A DNA stretch of 64,000 nt from Streptomyces sp. NBC_01476 (GCF_036227265.1 NZ_CP109446.1:2555501-2619500), one strand, 5' to 3'; shown: positions 19,992-29,359, counted from the first letter of the stretch. A program made the numbers and translations. Notes: generated by a model not told the origin, from the letters alone.

Positions 19992-20423
19992 TCAGGCTCC
20001 TTCGTCCTCGGCCGCCGCGGTGGCCTGTGCGTGGGCGACGCCCTTGCCGCGGGTCGCCACCGCGTCCTCGGGCAGGTCGATCTCCGGGCAGTCCTTCCAC
20101 AGCCGCTCCAGCGCGTAGAAGACCCGCTCCTCGGAGTGCTGGACGTGGACGACGATGTCGATGTAGTCGAGCAGCACCCAGCGGCCGTCCCGCTCGCCCT
20201 CGCGCCGCACCGGCTTGGCGTCCAGCTCCTTGAGCAAGGTCTCCTCGATGCCGTCCACGATGGCCTTGACCTGCCGGTCGTTCGGCGCGGAGGCCACCAG
20301 GAAGGCGTCGGTGATGGAGAGCACGTCGCTGACGTCGTAGGCGATGATGTCGTGCGCGAGCTTGTCGGCCGCCGCCTGTGCGGCGGCGCGGGTCAGCTCG
20401 ATGGAGCGGTCAGTGGCGGTCAC
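19992..20423 (-). CDS. rsfS: Ribosome silencing factor RsfS
   Basis: 143 residues, GTG start at 20421-20423. Full RsfS/DUF143 fold: KLAHDIIAYDVSDVLSITDAFLVAS, then the GRWVLLDYIDIVVHVQHSEERVFYALERLW block. It binds ribosomal protein L14 and blocks subunit joining when nutrients are short. A C-terminal Ala/Glu-rich tail of ~25 residues extends beyond the domain. It lies between the LCP gene and the phosphatase on the same strand, matching the common nadD - LCP - rsfS - phosphatase order in Streptomyces. Confidence 0.95.
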   Translation of the reverse strand: MTATDRSIELTRAAAQAAADKLAHDIIAYDVSDVLSITDAFLVASAPNDRQVKAIVDGIEETLLKELDAKPVRREGERDGRWVLLDYIDIVVHVQHSEERVFYALERLWKDCPEIDLPEDAVATRGKGVAHAQATAAAEDEGA

Positions 20424-20515
20424 AGAAGCGGCTTTCCGGTCGGGGGCTTGTCCCTCAAGGGTCTCACGACCCTCCGACAGCCCCCGACCGGTTCACCCGG
20501 CGAGGCGGACCCGGA

Positions 20516-22402
20516 TCAGCTGTCCGCGGGCAGCTTGTAGTCCTTGCCGAGCACCACCGTGATGTCCGCGTTCGACGGCACCGTGCCCTGCTTCACCGAG
20601 CCGGCCGGCAGCCCCAGCGTGGCGGCCACGTCCTTCGCGGCTTCGAGCCTGGCCGGGTCGCCGTAGAGCACCTGCGAGGTGGCCTGCGTGGTGGCCGCCT
20701 TCCCGCCGGGGACGTAGACGTCCGTGCCGCCGTTGACGATCGCGGCCTGGGCGTTGGCGGCAGCCTTGTCGTTGCCGGTGGCGTCCTTGACCAGGACCCG
20801 CGGCTGGGCCGAGGCACCGGATGCCTGCTTGACGTTGCCGCCGAGCACGTCCTTGACCACGCTGTCGGTCGCCTGGGGGCTGAGCGTGCCGTCCTTCTGC
20901 ACCGCCATCATCGCGGTGTCGTAGGCGCCGGTCTTGGCCAGCTCCGCCAGCTGGGCCAGCGAGGCGCCGAGCTGCTTGTCGGTGAGCGACGGGTCGAGGA
21001 TCTGGCTGAGCCCCTGGATGGTCTTGGTGGCGTCGGAGGCGTCGGACGGCATCTTCTTCAGTACCGCCTGCATCACCTGCCCGAACCTGGCCAGCTGGTC
21101 GGTCTGCGCCTCGCCCGGCCCCTTGTAGGTGGCGTACGCGACCGCCGCCTGTCCGGTCAGCTCCTGGTCCTCGCCCTTGGGCACCACGGTCCTGCCGCTG
21201 TCCTTGCCGGTGCCCTTGACCGCGGTGTCGGTGTCCACGAAGACATCACCGAGGGAGTCGACCAGCAGCTCCAGATAGGGCGAGTCGAGCCGCCAGCTGC
21301 CCTTGATGTCGGTGCCGAGCAGGGTGTTGAGCGCGTCCCGGGTCGGGCCGACACCGTCGGCGACCGACTTGTCCAGGGTGGTCGAGGTGCCGTCGTCGCC
21401 GGTGACCTGGAGGGAGTTGGGGATCAGCACGGTGGTCCCGCGCCCCTTGGTGCCGTTGTCGACGAGCAGCGCGGTGGAGCTGGGGCCGCCGTTCACCGGC
21501 AGCATGTGGACGACGATCACATCGCGCTTCTGGGCGCCGCCGGCGCCGGCCGCGGTGGTCTTCTTGTCCTTGCTCAGCCCGGGGATCCGGCCGGCCTGGT
21601 ACAGATACCCGCCGGCGCCGAGGAGCGCCAGCACCACCAGCACGATCAGACCGCGCTTGCGGTTGTGGCTCTTGCGCTTGGCCTCCTCGCGCCGCTCGGT
21701 GCGCGACTCGGAGAACTTCAGCCAGTCGATGACCTCTTCGGACTCCTCGGAGTCCTCGTCGAGGAAGGCGAACTGCTCGGTGTGGTAATTCCCGTCGGCG
21801 TCGGGGCCGCTCTGGCGCCCCGGCCCGGCGGCGCCGGGTACGGCTTGCTGCCGGCCGGTCTCGTGGACGGGGTGCTGCCCCGTGTCATATATCGGCTGCT
21901 GTCCGGTGTCATGGACGGGGGCCTGCTGACCGGTCTGGTAGACCGCGTGCTGCCCGGTGTCGTAGAAGGGCTGCTGCCCCGTGTCGTAAAGGGGCTGCTG
22001 TCCGGTGTCGTAAAGGGGCTGCTGCCCGGTGTCGTAAACGGGCTGCTGCCCGGTCTGGTACCCGGTGTATCCCTGCGGCGCCTGCTGCGGTACCTGCTGC
22101 TGGGGCTGCTGGTAGTACGGGCCCTGCGGCTGCTGCGGGATCCATGCCTGCTGCTGGCCGCTCTGCTGGCCGCCCTGCTGCTGACCCTGCTGGTGGCCGC
22201 CCTGCTGCTGGCCGCCGTACGTCTGGGACGGGTCGGTGTAGGTCTGCTGCTGCGGCACCGGAGGCGCCTGTTGCTGAAGGGGCCTGCCGTACGCGTCGTA
22301 ACCGTACTGCTGCTGCTGGTAGTAAGGATCCTGCGCGTAAGGGTCGCTCTCGTTGTCGGGACCGCCCTCGGCATACTGCCAACGGGGGTTTGCGTCGTTC
22401 AC
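20516..22402 (-). CDS. LytR-CpsA-Psr (LCP) family protein with Gln-rich repeat N-terminus and LytR_C domain; possible PdtA orthologue
   Basis: 628 residues from the GTG at 22400-22402 with an AAGGGG site six bases upstream. Residues 20-190 are Gln/Tyr/Pro-rich and contain about eight YDTGQQP-type heptads (~115-185). An acidic stretch (~212-225), a basic stretch and one transmembrane helix (~250-270) follow. Then an LCP-like domain (~285-465) and a C-terminal LytR_C domain (~525-628). LCP enzymes transfer undecaprenyl-linked polymers to peptidoglycan. The usual IPRDS and Arg-rich substrate motifs are replaced here (IPNSL, and QTDQLARF). Its position matches S. coelicolor SCO2578 (PdtA), described as needed for normal sporulation; that link is from memory. 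Confidence 0.85.
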   Translation of the reverse strand: MNDANPRWQYAEGGPDNESDPYAQDPYYQQQQYGYDAYGRPLQQQAPPVPQQQTYTDPSQTYGGQQQGGHQQGQQQGGQQSGQQQAWIPQQPQGPYYQQPQQQVPQQAPQGYTGYQTGQQPVYDTGQQPLYDTGQQPLYDTGQQPFYDTGQHAVYQTGQQAPVHDTGQQPIYDTGQHPVHETGRQQAVPGAAGPGRQSGPDADGNYHTEQFAFLDEDSEESEEVIDWLKFSESRTERREEAKRKSHNRKRGLIVLVVLALLGAGGYLYQAGRIPGLSKDKKTTAAGAGGAQKRDVIVVHMLPVNGGPSSTALLVDNGTKGRGTTVLIPNSLQVTGDDGTSTTLDKSVADGVGPTRDALNTLLGTDIKGSWRLDSPYLELLVDSLGDVFVDTDTAVKGTGKDSGRTVVPKGEDQELTGQAAVAYATYKGPGEAQTDQLARFGQVMQAVLKKMPSDASDATKTIQGLSQILDPSLTDKQLGASLAQLAELAKTGAYDTAMMAVQKDGTLSPQATDSVVKDVLGGNVKQASGASAQPRVLVKDATGNDKAAANAQAAIVNGGTDVYVPGGKAATTQATSQVLYGDPARLEAAKDVAATLGLPAGSVKQGTVPSNADITVVLGKDYKLPADS

Positions 22403-22433
22403 GAGGAACCCCTTCAGTGGTTCGTTACGCGAT

Positions 22434-23036
22434 TTACCCGGCCGCGTCCCGGTACAGCGCGCGTTTGTCGATGTAGCGCACCACACCGTCCGGAACCAAG
22501 TACCAGACAGGATCTCCCTTGGCCACCCGCTGGCGGCAGTCCGTGGAGGAGATGGCCAGCGCCGGGACCTCCACCAGCGAAACCCCGCCCTCGGGGAAGC
22601 CCGGGTCCGACAGCGTATGCCCCGGACGTGTCACGCCGATGAAATGCGCCAGGGAGAACAGCTCTTCGGCGTCGCGCCAGGAGAAGATCTGCGAGAGGGC
22701 GTCGGCGCCGGTGATGAAGAAGAGGTCCGCCGCCGGGTGCTCCGCCCGCAGGTCCCGCAGGGTGTCGATGGTGTACGTACGGCCCGCGCGGTCGATGTCG
22801 CTGCGGCTGACCGAGAACTGCGGATTGGAGGCGGTGGCGATCACCGTCATCAGATAGCGGTCCTCGGCAGCGGAGACCACGCGGTCTTCCTTCTGCCAGG
22901 GCTGCCCGGTGGGTACGAACACCACCTCGTCGAGGTGGAAGAGGCTGGCAACCTCGCTCGCGGCCACCAGGTGCCCGTGGTGGATGGGGTCGAAGGTACC
23001 GCCCATCACACCGATGCGCTGCTTTCCGGCGGACAT
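22434..23036 (-). CDS. nadD: Nicotinate-nucleotide adenylyltransferase
   Basis: 200 residues. Nucleotidyltransferase signature [12 protein letters not shown] at residues 12-23, the [10 protein letters not shown] substrate loop, and a C-terminal [10 protein letters not shown] block. Adenylates nicotinic acid mononucleotide in NAD biosynthesis. ATG at 23034-23036. It starts one base after the stop of a 52-residue membrane protein gene and is followed by the LCP gene, so these form one operon. Confidence 0.96.
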   Translation of the reverse strand: MSAGKQRIGVMGGTFDPIHHGHLVAASEVASLFHLDEVVFVPTGQPWQKEDRVVSAAEDRYLMTVIATASNPQFSVSRSDIDRAGRTYTIDTLRDLRAEHPAADLFFITGADALSQIFSWRDAEELFSLAHFIGVTRPGHTLSDPGFPEGGVSLVEVPALAISSTDCRQRVAKGDPVWYLVPDGVVRYIDKRALYRDAAG

Positions 23037-23037
23037 G

Positions 23038-23196
23038 TTAGTCCCGGTTGAAGCGGGTGACGAGCCACAGCAGGAGCAGCAGGCCGCCGAGCGCGCCGAA
23101 GCCGGTCAGGTAGGGGCTCAGGCTCTGGTGGTGACCGCCACCGGACTCGGCGAGATCGGCGAGACCGGTCAGGGTGGAAGCTGCGACGGGCGACAT
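23038..23196 (-). CDS. Small single-pass membrane protein upstream of nadD
   Basis: 52 residues starting [12 protein letters not shown]. The second half is one transmembrane helix ([20 protein letters not shown]) with a short basic end, TRFNRD. One base separates its stop from the nadD start, so it is translationally linked. Small proteins at this position occur in other Streptomyces (from memory) and have no assigned function. The ATG at 23194-23196 has a weak AAGGG site about twelve bases upstream. The longer open frame extending to 23472 is not supported. Confidence 0.7.
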   Translation of the reverse strand: MSPVAASTLTGLADLAESGGGHHQSLSPYLTGFGALGGLLLLLWLVTRFNRD

Positions 23197-23335
23197 GATC
23201 AGCGGGACCCTTTGCGTAGTCGGGCACGAGCGGGAAGACTCTGCGGACATCGTACGGGCGGGCGCGGGGGAACTTCGCGCAGGCTCCGCGCGTCCAGCAC
23301 TATGAACCGGTTGGCTAGCAGGGGGTTGGGCCAGT

Positions 23336-24484
23336 ATGTCCGCATCGCAGGGACCGAACGGACCGAACGAACCGCAGGACGAGCCGAGCCACGCGTCGAA
23401 GGACGCACCACAGGACGAGCGGGTCAGCACCGAGAAGCTGCCAGGACGCACCCGCCGCCGTTTCCCCGACATCTCGTCGAGGGCCTACGAACACCCCACC
23501 GACCGGTCCGCGCTGGTCGCACTCCGCAAGCTGACCGGATTCGACACCGTCTTCAAGGCGCTGAGCGGGCTGCTGCCCGAGCGGAGCCTGCGGCTGCTCT
23601 TCCTGTCGGACTCGGTCCGGGTCAGTGACGAGCAGTTCGCGCATCTCAACGCCATGCTGCGGGACGCCTGTTACATCCTGGACCTGGAGAAGGTCCCGCT
23701 GATGTACGTCAGCCAGAACCCGCTGCCCAACGCGATGTGCATCGGCATGGACGAGCCGATCATCGTGCTCACCACCGGTCTGGTGGAGCTGCTGGACGAG
23801 GAGGAGATGCGGGCCGTGGTGGGCCATGAGGTGGGCCACGCCCTCTCCGGCCACTCGGTGTACCGCACCATCCTGCTCTTCCTGACCACGCTGGCCCTGC
23901 GGGTGGCGTGGATCCCGCTGGGCAATCTGGCGATCCTGGCGCTGGTGACCGCACTGCGCGAGTGGTTCCGCAAGTCGGAGCTGTCCGCGGACCGCGCCGG
24001 GCTGCTGGTCGGCCAGGACGTCCGGGCCTCGATGCGCGGCCTGATGAAGCTGGCCGGCGGCAACCACCTGCACGAGATGAACGTCGACGCGTTCCTCAAG
24101 CAGGCCGACGAGTACGAGGCCTCCGGCGATCTGCGGGACTCGGTACTGAAGATCATGAACGTGCTGCCGCGCAGCCACCCCTTCACCACCGTCCGCGCCG
24201 CCGAGCTGCGCAAGTGGGCCGGCTCGCGGGACTACCAGCGGCTGATGGACGGCCACTACCCGCGCCGTACCGAGGACAAGGACACCTCGGTCAGCGACGC
24301 CTTCAAGGAGTCGGCGCAGCACTACAGCGACACGGTGAAGCAGAGCAAGGACCCGTTGATGGGCCTGATAAGGGACATCTCCAGCGGCGCGGGGGACCTC
24401 GGCGGGAAGCTGCGCGGCCGGTTCACCGGGGCCGGGTCGGCGTCAGGCTCGTCGGACGGTCCTGAGCCGGCGCCGGAGGGCTGA
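23336..24484 (+). CDS. M48 family metallopeptidase
   Basis: 382 residues. Zinc-protease motif HEVGH (H164, E165, H168) and a downstream ELSADR block giving the third ligand. Hydrophobic segments right after the motif (~175-205) anchor the protein in the membrane; the protease domain faces the cytoplasm in relatives such as HtpX. The N-terminal 40 residues are polar and probably disordered, and the C-terminal ~30 residues are Gly/Ser/Pro-rich. Likely a membrane-protein quality-control protease. It is transcribed against the flanking nadD and SCO2583-type genes and overlaps the 3' end of the latter by 62 bases. Confidence 0.9.
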   Translation: MSASQGPNGPNEPQDEPSHASKDAPQDERVSTEKLPGRTRRRFPDISSRAYEHPTDRSALVALRKLTGFDTVFKALSGLLPERSLRLLFLSDSVRVSDEQFAHLNAMLRDACYILDLEKVPLMYVSQNPLPNAMCIGMDEPIIVLTTGLVELLDEEEMRAVVGHEVGHALSGHSVYRTILLFLTTLALRVAWIPLGNLAILALVTALREWFRKSELSADRAGLLVGQDVRASMRGLMKLAGGNHLHEMNVDAFLKQADEYEASGDLRDSVLKIMNVLPRSHPFTTVRAAELRKWAGSRDYQRLMDGHYPRRTEDKDTSVSDAFKESAQHYSDTVKQSKDPLMGLIRDISSGAGDLGGKLRGRFTGAGSASGSSDGPEPAPEG

Positions 24485-25550
24485 CCGCGAGGGGGCCGGA
24501 GGCCGGGGAGCCGAGCGGCGCGCACCGCGCGCCCACCGGCCGCTTCTGGTCGTAGGGGTCGACCGGCTGCACCGGGCCCGGTGCGGTGTGGCCGGCCAGT
24601 ATCGGCCGGAAGCCCTGCACCGGGGTGGTGCACGGCAGCGGTCCCGCGGCCACCCTGGCCTCGACCAGCTCGATGTGGTGGTCGCGCAGGTCCTGGTGGT
24701 CGAAGTGGAAGCGCAGCTGGCGCCGGACGGTGAAGAGCGAGGCGGTGCCCGCCGCCGAGTCCGGGCCCCGCAGCGCGTAGACGAAGATGTGGTCGGCGGT
24801 GACCTCCAGCAGGTTGTTGCTGGTCTCGGTGGCGTCGAGAGAACCGTCCACCCGGGTCGCGCCGGCCAGGCTCACATGGGCGGCCGGGTCGAAGCGGACC
24901 AGCCAGCCGGTGGCCTCGTGGCGGCCGTCGTCGGCCGGGCTGGTGAGGCTGGCGTCGAACTGGTCAAGCTGCCGGGGGTCGAGCAGGTCGCGGACCTTGG
25001 CGACGTCGCCGCCGGTCACCGTCTGCTGGTCGAGCCCGGAGTCGATCAGATACTCCTGCGCGGTGTCGTACGCCTTGCGGACCTCACTCTCGGCGTAGCC
25101 GCCGACCCGGTGCACCTGCTCCTCGGGCAGCTTCAGGCCGTCGGCGCCCACCGCGTAGCCGGCCGCCTTCCCGCCGGCGAAGGGCGCGCTCGCCGGCACC
25201 GCCGCCACCTCTCCGGCCGGGACCAGCGGGATCAGCGTCACCCGCAGCTGCTCGCCGGCGCCGGGCGCCGCCGCCCGGTACGGATGGCGTACGCCCATGT
25301 AGATGGCGAAGCCGAAGGCGAGTGCGATCAGCAGCATCAGGGCGAGGGCCTGCCGGGCCAAGCCCTGGGGCAGCACATGGCGGATCCGGACTGCCCGGGT
25401 GGTCCCGTCCAGCCGTTCCTGGGCGGAGAACTCCTGGATGCGGGCAGCCCGCACGAACGATTCGTCGAAGACGACGGACCGGTATTCGTCGTCGCCGCCT
25501 CCCGGGGCGCCCTCGGGCGTGCCCTCGGGAGGGTCTGCAGACCCGCTCAT
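24423..25550 (-). CDS. SCO2583-family membrane protein (spore-wall associated)
   Basis: 375 residues. A cytoplasmic N-terminus carries an acidic DDEYRSVVFDESFVRAA motif. A basic stretch and one transmembrane helix (~67-88) follow, then a ~230-residue extracytoplasmic domain and a Pro-rich tail. No catalytic motif was recognised. The N-terminal motif is shared with the neighbouring 142-residue protein at 25615-26043, which also has a single helix. Size, order and position next to proA match SCO2583 and SCO2584 of S. coelicolor, the latter linked to spore-wall synthesis (from memory). The last 62 bases overlap the convergent M48 gene. Confidence 0.82.
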   Translation of the reverse strand: MSGSADPPEGTPEGAPGGGDDEYRSVVFDESFVRAARIQEFSAQERLDGTTRAVRIRHVLPQGLARQALALMLLIALAFGFAIYMGVRHPYRAAAPGAGEQLRVTLIPLVPAGEVAAVPASAPFAGGKAAGYAVGADGLKLPEEQVHRVGGYAESEVRKAYDTAQEYLIDSGLDQQTVTGGDVAKVRDLLDPRQLDQFDASLTSPADDGRHEATGWLVRFDPAAHVSLAGATRVDGSLDATETSNNLLEVTADHIFVYALRGPDSAAGTASLFTVRRQLRFHFDHQDLRDHHIELVEARVAAGPLPCTTPVQGFRPILAGHTAPGPVQPVDPYDQKRPVGARCAPLGSPASGPLAVSPPAPAQDRPTSLTPTRPR

Positions 25551-25614
25551 ATCACAAGGTTAAGTCCGCGAGAAGGTGAATAAACATTCCGGTGATGCTC
25601 AACTTGACACCGGC

Positions 25615-26043
25615 TCAGGGCCGTGGGGTGGTGACGACCGGCTGGAGCTGCTGGGGGGCGGCCGGGCCGCTGGAGGGCGGCGGTGCGGTGGGCTGCCGGC
25701 CACTGCCGTTCGCGCCGCGGTAGACCGCGGCGAAGGTCAGCGCGACCACGCCGATGCCCATCACGACGGCGAGCGCCCAGGCGACCGGACGGTGCCAGCG
25801 GGTGTTGCTGCCGCGGTACGGATGCCCGGCCGCGTAGAGCTCGTCGGAGTCCGCGGCAGCGTCGTCGTCCAGTTCCGGAACGGCGGGGGGCCGCCTTCTG
25901 TGCCGGCCCGGCGTGCTGGGGGGCAGCCCGGGACCGTCTGCGACGGCAAGCATCCGTTCCCTGGCCGTGGGCTCATGGAACAGCGCGGAACGTACGAAAT
26001 CTTCGTCGAGGACTACGGAGGCGAACTCGTCATCGTCCGGCAT
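25615..26043 (-). CDS. SCO2584-family single-pass membrane protein (spore-wall biosynthesis associated)
   Basis: 142 residues. N-terminal motif DDEFASVVLDEDFVRSA closely parallels that of the next gene (24423-25550). A basic and then an acidic linker follow, with one transmembrane helix (~83-105) and a short Pro/Ser/Gln-rich outer tail. The ATG at 26041-26043 places the motif at the very start. Proteins of this type are annotated as spore-wall biosynthesis proteins in Streptomyces (from memory). The shared motif suggests that both proteins dock on the same cytoplasmic partner. Confidence 0.8.
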   Translation of the reverse strand: MPDDDEFASVVLDEDFVRSALFHEPTARERMLAVADGPGLPPSTPGRHRRRPPAVPELDDDAAADSDELYAAGHPYRGSNTRWHRPVAWALAVVMGIGVVALTFAAVYRGANGSGRQPTAPPPSSGPAAPQQLQPVVTTPRP

Positions 26044-26149
26044 CTGTTCAGGGTAATGCGGAAGTTGGCCGTTTGGGCAGGGGATTCCGGCCCATCTGTG
26101 GAGGGCCGGCAGGGGCCTGTGGGCCGTCCGGGTACTGGTGGGGCGCCGG

Positions 26150-27436
26150 TCAGCGGATGTGACCGTCGCCGGTGACGATGTACTTGGTGGAGGTCAGCTC
26201 CGGCAGTCCCATGGGCCCGCGGGCGTGCAGTTTCTGGGTGGAGATGCCGATCTCGGCGCCGAAGCCGAACTGGCCGCCGTCGGTGAAGCGGGTGGAGGCG
26301 TTGACCATCACGGCCGCGGCATCGACCAACTGGGTGAACCGGCGGGCGGCGGGCTGCGAGGTGGTCACGATCGCCTCGGTGTGACCGGAGGACCAGAGCC
26401 GGATGTGCTCGACCGCCGACTCCAGGGACTCCACCACGCCGGCCGCGATGTCGTAGGAGAGGTACTCGGTCTCCCAGTCCTCGGCGGTGGCCGGGACCAC
26501 GGTGGCCTTGCTGCCCGAGGACTCGGCGACGGCCAGCACCCGGGGGTCGCCGTGCACGGTGACCCCGGCCTCGGCGAGCGCGTTCAGCGCCCGGGGCAGG
26601 AAGCGGTCGGCGATGTCCCGGTGGACCAGCAGGGTCTCGGCGGAGTTGCAGACGCTGGGCCGCTGGGCCTTGGAGTTGACCAGGATCTCCACGGCCATGT
26701 CGAGGTCGGCGTCGGCGTCCACGTAGACGTGGCAGTTCCCGGTGCCGGTCTCGATCACCGGCACGGTGGAGCCCTCCACGACGGTACGGATCAGCGCGGC
26801 GCCGCCGCGCGGGATCAGGACGTCGACCATGCCGCGGGCCCGCATCAGCTCGGTGACCGACTCGCGGCTCTCGCCGGGGACCAGCTGGACCGCGTCCGCG
26901 GGCAGCCCGGCGCCTCCGACGGCGTCGCGCAGCACGGTGATCAGCGCGGTGTTCGAGGCGTAGGCGGAGGAGGAGCCGCGCAGCAGCACCGCGTTCCCCG
27001 ACTTCAGGCAGAGCGCGGCGGCGTCCACGGTGACGTTGGGGCGGGCCTCGTAGATGATGCCGACCACCCCGAGCGGCACCCGGACCTGCCGCAGGTCGAG
27101 ACCGTTCGGCAGGGTCGAGCCGCGGAGCACCTCGCCGACCGGGTCGGGCAGCGACGCCACATGCCGTACGTCGGCGGCGATGGCGGCGACCCGCTCCCGG
27201 GTGAGGGTGAGGCGGTCGATGACCGACTCGCTGGTGCCGGCCGCGCGGGCCTTGGCGACGTCCTCGGCGTTGGCCGCGACGATCTCCTGGGTCCGTACGA
27301 CCAGCGCGTCGGCGATGGCCAGCAGCGCGTCGTCCTTCGCCGCCCGGGGCAGCGGCCCGAGGTCGGCGGCGGCGGCGCGGGCCCGGTAGGCCGCGAGCAG
27401 CACGGGCGACTTGGGCAGCGGCGAAGGCAGCGTCAT
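26150..27436 (-). CDS. proA: Gamma-glutamyl phosphate reductase (glutamate-5-semialdehyde dehydrogenase)
   Basis: 428 residues, full length. Catalytic cysteine in [14 protein letters not shown] and an NADPH-binding [22 protein letters not shown] region. A late [20 protein letters not shown] block is typical of ProA. Reduces glutamyl-5-phosphate in proline synthesis. ATG at 27434-27436. proB lies upstream on the same strand with one small gene between. Confidence 0.97.
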   Translation of the reverse strand: MTLPSPLPKSPVLLAAYRARAAAADLGPLPRAAKDDALLAIADALVVRTQEIVAANAEDVAKARAAGTSESVIDRLTLTRERVAAIAADVRHVASLPDPVGEVLRGSTLPNGLDLRQVRVPLGVVGIIYEARPNVTVDAAALCLKSGNAVLLRGSSSAYASNTALITVLRDAVGGAGLPADAVQLVPGESRESVTELMRARGMVDVLIPRGGAALIRTVVEGSTVPVIETGTGNCHVYVDADADLDMAVEILVNSKAQRPSVCNSAETLLVHRDIADRFLPRALNALAEAGVTVHGDPRVLAVAESSGSKATVVPATAEDWETEYLSYDIAAGVVESLESAVEHIRLWSSGHTEAIVTTSQPAARRFTQLVDAAAVMVNASTRFTDGGQFGFGAEIGISTQKLHARGPMGLPELTSTKYIVTGDGHIR

Positions 27437-27502
27437 GGGTGCAGCCTACCGAGTGAATCAGCGGTGGGGAGGGGTGCTCGTCCGGTGCCAGGGGGGCGCG
27501 GA

Positions 27503-27991
27503 TCAGAACGGGTGGACACCCACCGGGACGGCGGGCGGCGGACCGTAACCCTCGGCGAGCCGCTGGTGGTAGGTGGCCCGGTCGATGACCGCGAGGCCGA
27601 CCGTCTCCCAGGGCGGCAGCCCGGCGGTGGCGCGGTGCTCGCCCCACAGCCGCAGCGCGATGGCCGCGGCGTCGTGCAGGTCGCGGGCCTCCTCCCAGTA
27701 GCGGATCTCCGCGTGATCGACCGCGTAGCGGCTGGTCAGCAGGAAGGGATGGTCGTGCGCGAGCTGTTCCAGGCCGCGTCTGACCTCGGCGAGCGGGGTG
27801 CCCGGCCCCGAGACGTTGAGGGTGATGTGCCACAGCCGGTACGCCTGCGGCTCCTCCGGCCGGGAAGCCGATCCCTCTTCTCCGATGTCGCCGATCCGGC
27901 TGACATCGCTGTCATCGGCGGCGCGGTCGACACTGACCAGAGCGCGCTCCGCCCCGCCCCTGGGCAACGGCCCTGGGCGCCCTCGTTTCAC
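27503..27991 (-). CDS. Conserved hypothetical protein between proB and proA
   Basis: 162 residues from the GTG at 27989-27991 with a GGGAGG site five to six bases upstream. The first ~45 residues are charged and probably disordered. The rest is a compact alpha/beta domain with LWHITLNVSGPGTPLAEVRRGLEQLAHDHPFLL and a RYWEEARDLHDAAAIALRLWGEH helix. No catalytic motif was recognised. It lies within the proB-proA unit and is probably co-transcribed; the link to proline metabolism is positional only. Confidence 0.75.
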   Translation of the reverse strand: MKRGRPGPLPRGGAERALVSVDRAADDSDVSRIGDIGEEGSASRPEEPQAYRLWHITLNVSGPGTPLAEVRRGLEQLAHDHPFLLTSRYAVDHAEIRYWEEARDLHDAAAIALRLWGEHRATAGLPPWETVGLAVIDRATYHQRLAEGYGPPPAVPVGVHPF

Positions 27992-28154
27992 CGGCGGCCT
28001 CCCTGTGGGTGACGTTCCCGGGTGCCGTCCGCGGGTGCCGGTGCGGACAGACCCTGGGCATCAGGTCTTCATCAAGTTGAGCAGGCTACGCCAGGCGGCG
28101 CGGCCGTTTCGCACAAGAGGCAGGTCAACGGCGTCGGTCCGGTCACCGGTTGAC

Positions 28155-29279
28155 TCACGGCCGCAGCAGCACCAGGTCGTCGCGGTGCACGACCTCGCGC
28201 TCGTAGGCCGGGCCGAGCTCCTTGGCGAGATCCCGGGTGGAGCGGCCGAGCAGCCGGGGCAGTTCCCGGGCGTCGAAGTTGACCAGGCCCCGGGCGACCG
28301 CACGGCCGGCCTCGTCGAGCAGGTCGACCGGGTCGCCCGCGACGAAGTCGCCGTCGACCGCGGTCAGTCCGGCCGGCAGCAGGGAGCTGCCCCGTTCGGT
28401 GACGGCCCGCACCGCGCCGGGGTCCAGCCGCAGCGAGCCGCGCGGGGTGGAGGCGTGCGCGAGCCAGAGCAGCCGGTCGGCGGAGCGCTTGCCGGTGCGG
28501 TGGAAGTGCGTGCCGGTGGGGCGGCCGGCCAGCGCGTCGGCGGCGTGCACCGCGGAGGTGAGCACCACCGGTACGCCGGCGCCGGTCGCGATACCGGCCG
28601 CCTCGACCTTGGTGACCATGCCGCCAGTGCCGACCCCGGCCCGGCCGGCGCTGCCGATGGAGATCCCTTCGAGGTCGGCGGGGCCGCTGACCTCGGTGAT
28701 CAGCCGGGTGCCGGGGGTACGGGGGTCGCCGTCGTAGAGGCCGTCCACGTCGGAGAGCAGCACCAGCAGGTCGGCGTGGACGAGGTGGGCGACCAGGGCG
28801 GCGAGACGGTCGTTGTCGCCGAACCGGATCTCGTCGGTGGCGACGGTGTCGTTCTCGTTGACGACCGGCAGCGCGCCCATCGACAGCAGCTGGTCGAGGG
28901 TGCGGTAGGCGTTGCGGTAGTGGGTGCGGCGGGCCACGTCGTCGGAGGTGAGCAGCACCTGGCCGACACGGATGCCGTAGCGGGCGAAGGAGGCGGTGTA
29001 ACGGGCGACCAGCAGGCCCTGGCCGACACTGGCGGCGGCCTGCTGCCGGGCCAGGTCGCGGGGGCGCCTGGCCAGACCGAGCGGGGCGAGGCCGGCCGCG
29101 ATGGCGCCCGAGGAGACCAGCACGATCTCGCGCTGCTCGCGGGCCTTGGCCAGCACGTCCACCAGGGCGTCGACCCGGTCCGCGTCCAGTCCGCCGGCGG
29201 CGGTGGTCAGGGAGGAGGACCCCACCTTGACCACGACCCTGCGGGCCTCCACCACGTCCTGCCGCGCCGCCGCTGCCAC
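28155..29279 (-). CDS. proB: Glutamate 5-kinase
   Basis: 374 residues. Amino-acid kinase domain starts VVVKVGSSSLT. It contains VSSGAIAAG, the NENDTVATDE substrate loop and a GTGGMVTKVEAA nucleotide block. A C-terminal PUA domain (~285-365) follows. First step of proline synthesis from glutamate. The GTG at 29277-29279 was chosen because GAGGA lies eight bases upstream; a GTG at 29313-29315 adds 12 residues but lacks a good site. proB here is separated from obg by a ten-kilobase surface-polymer cluster. Confidence 0.95.
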   Translation of the reverse strand: MAAAARQDVVEARRVVVKVGSSSLTTAAGGLDADRVDALVDVLAKAREQREIVLVSSGAIAAGLAPLGLARRPRDLARQQAAASVGQGLLVARYTASFARYGIRVGQVLLTSDDVARRTHYRNAYRTLDQLLSMGALPVVNENDTVATDEIRFGDNDRLAALVAHLVHADLLVLLSDVDGLYDGDPRTPGTRLITEVSGPADLEGISIGSAGRAGVGTGGMVTKVEAAGIATGAGVPVVLTSAVHAADALAGRPTGTHFHRTGKRSADRLLWLAHASTPRGSLRLDPGAVRAVTERGSSLLPAGLTAVDGDFVAGDPVDLLDEAGRAVARGLVNFDARELPRLLGRSTRDLAKELGPAYEREVVHRDDLVLLRP

Positions 29280-29359
29280 TGCCCGTTCCTCAAAGCCGTC
29301 GGTCCACCCCGCCACCGCGCAATCTACGCGAACCCCTGCGGGGGGCGTTCACCAGTCCA

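Noticed and set aside
22144..22642. Plus-strand Leu-rich frame opposite the LCP gene, resembling a membrane protein
   Set aside because: Antisense of Gln codons (CAG/CAA) reads as Leu (CTG), giving a false hydrophobic protein.
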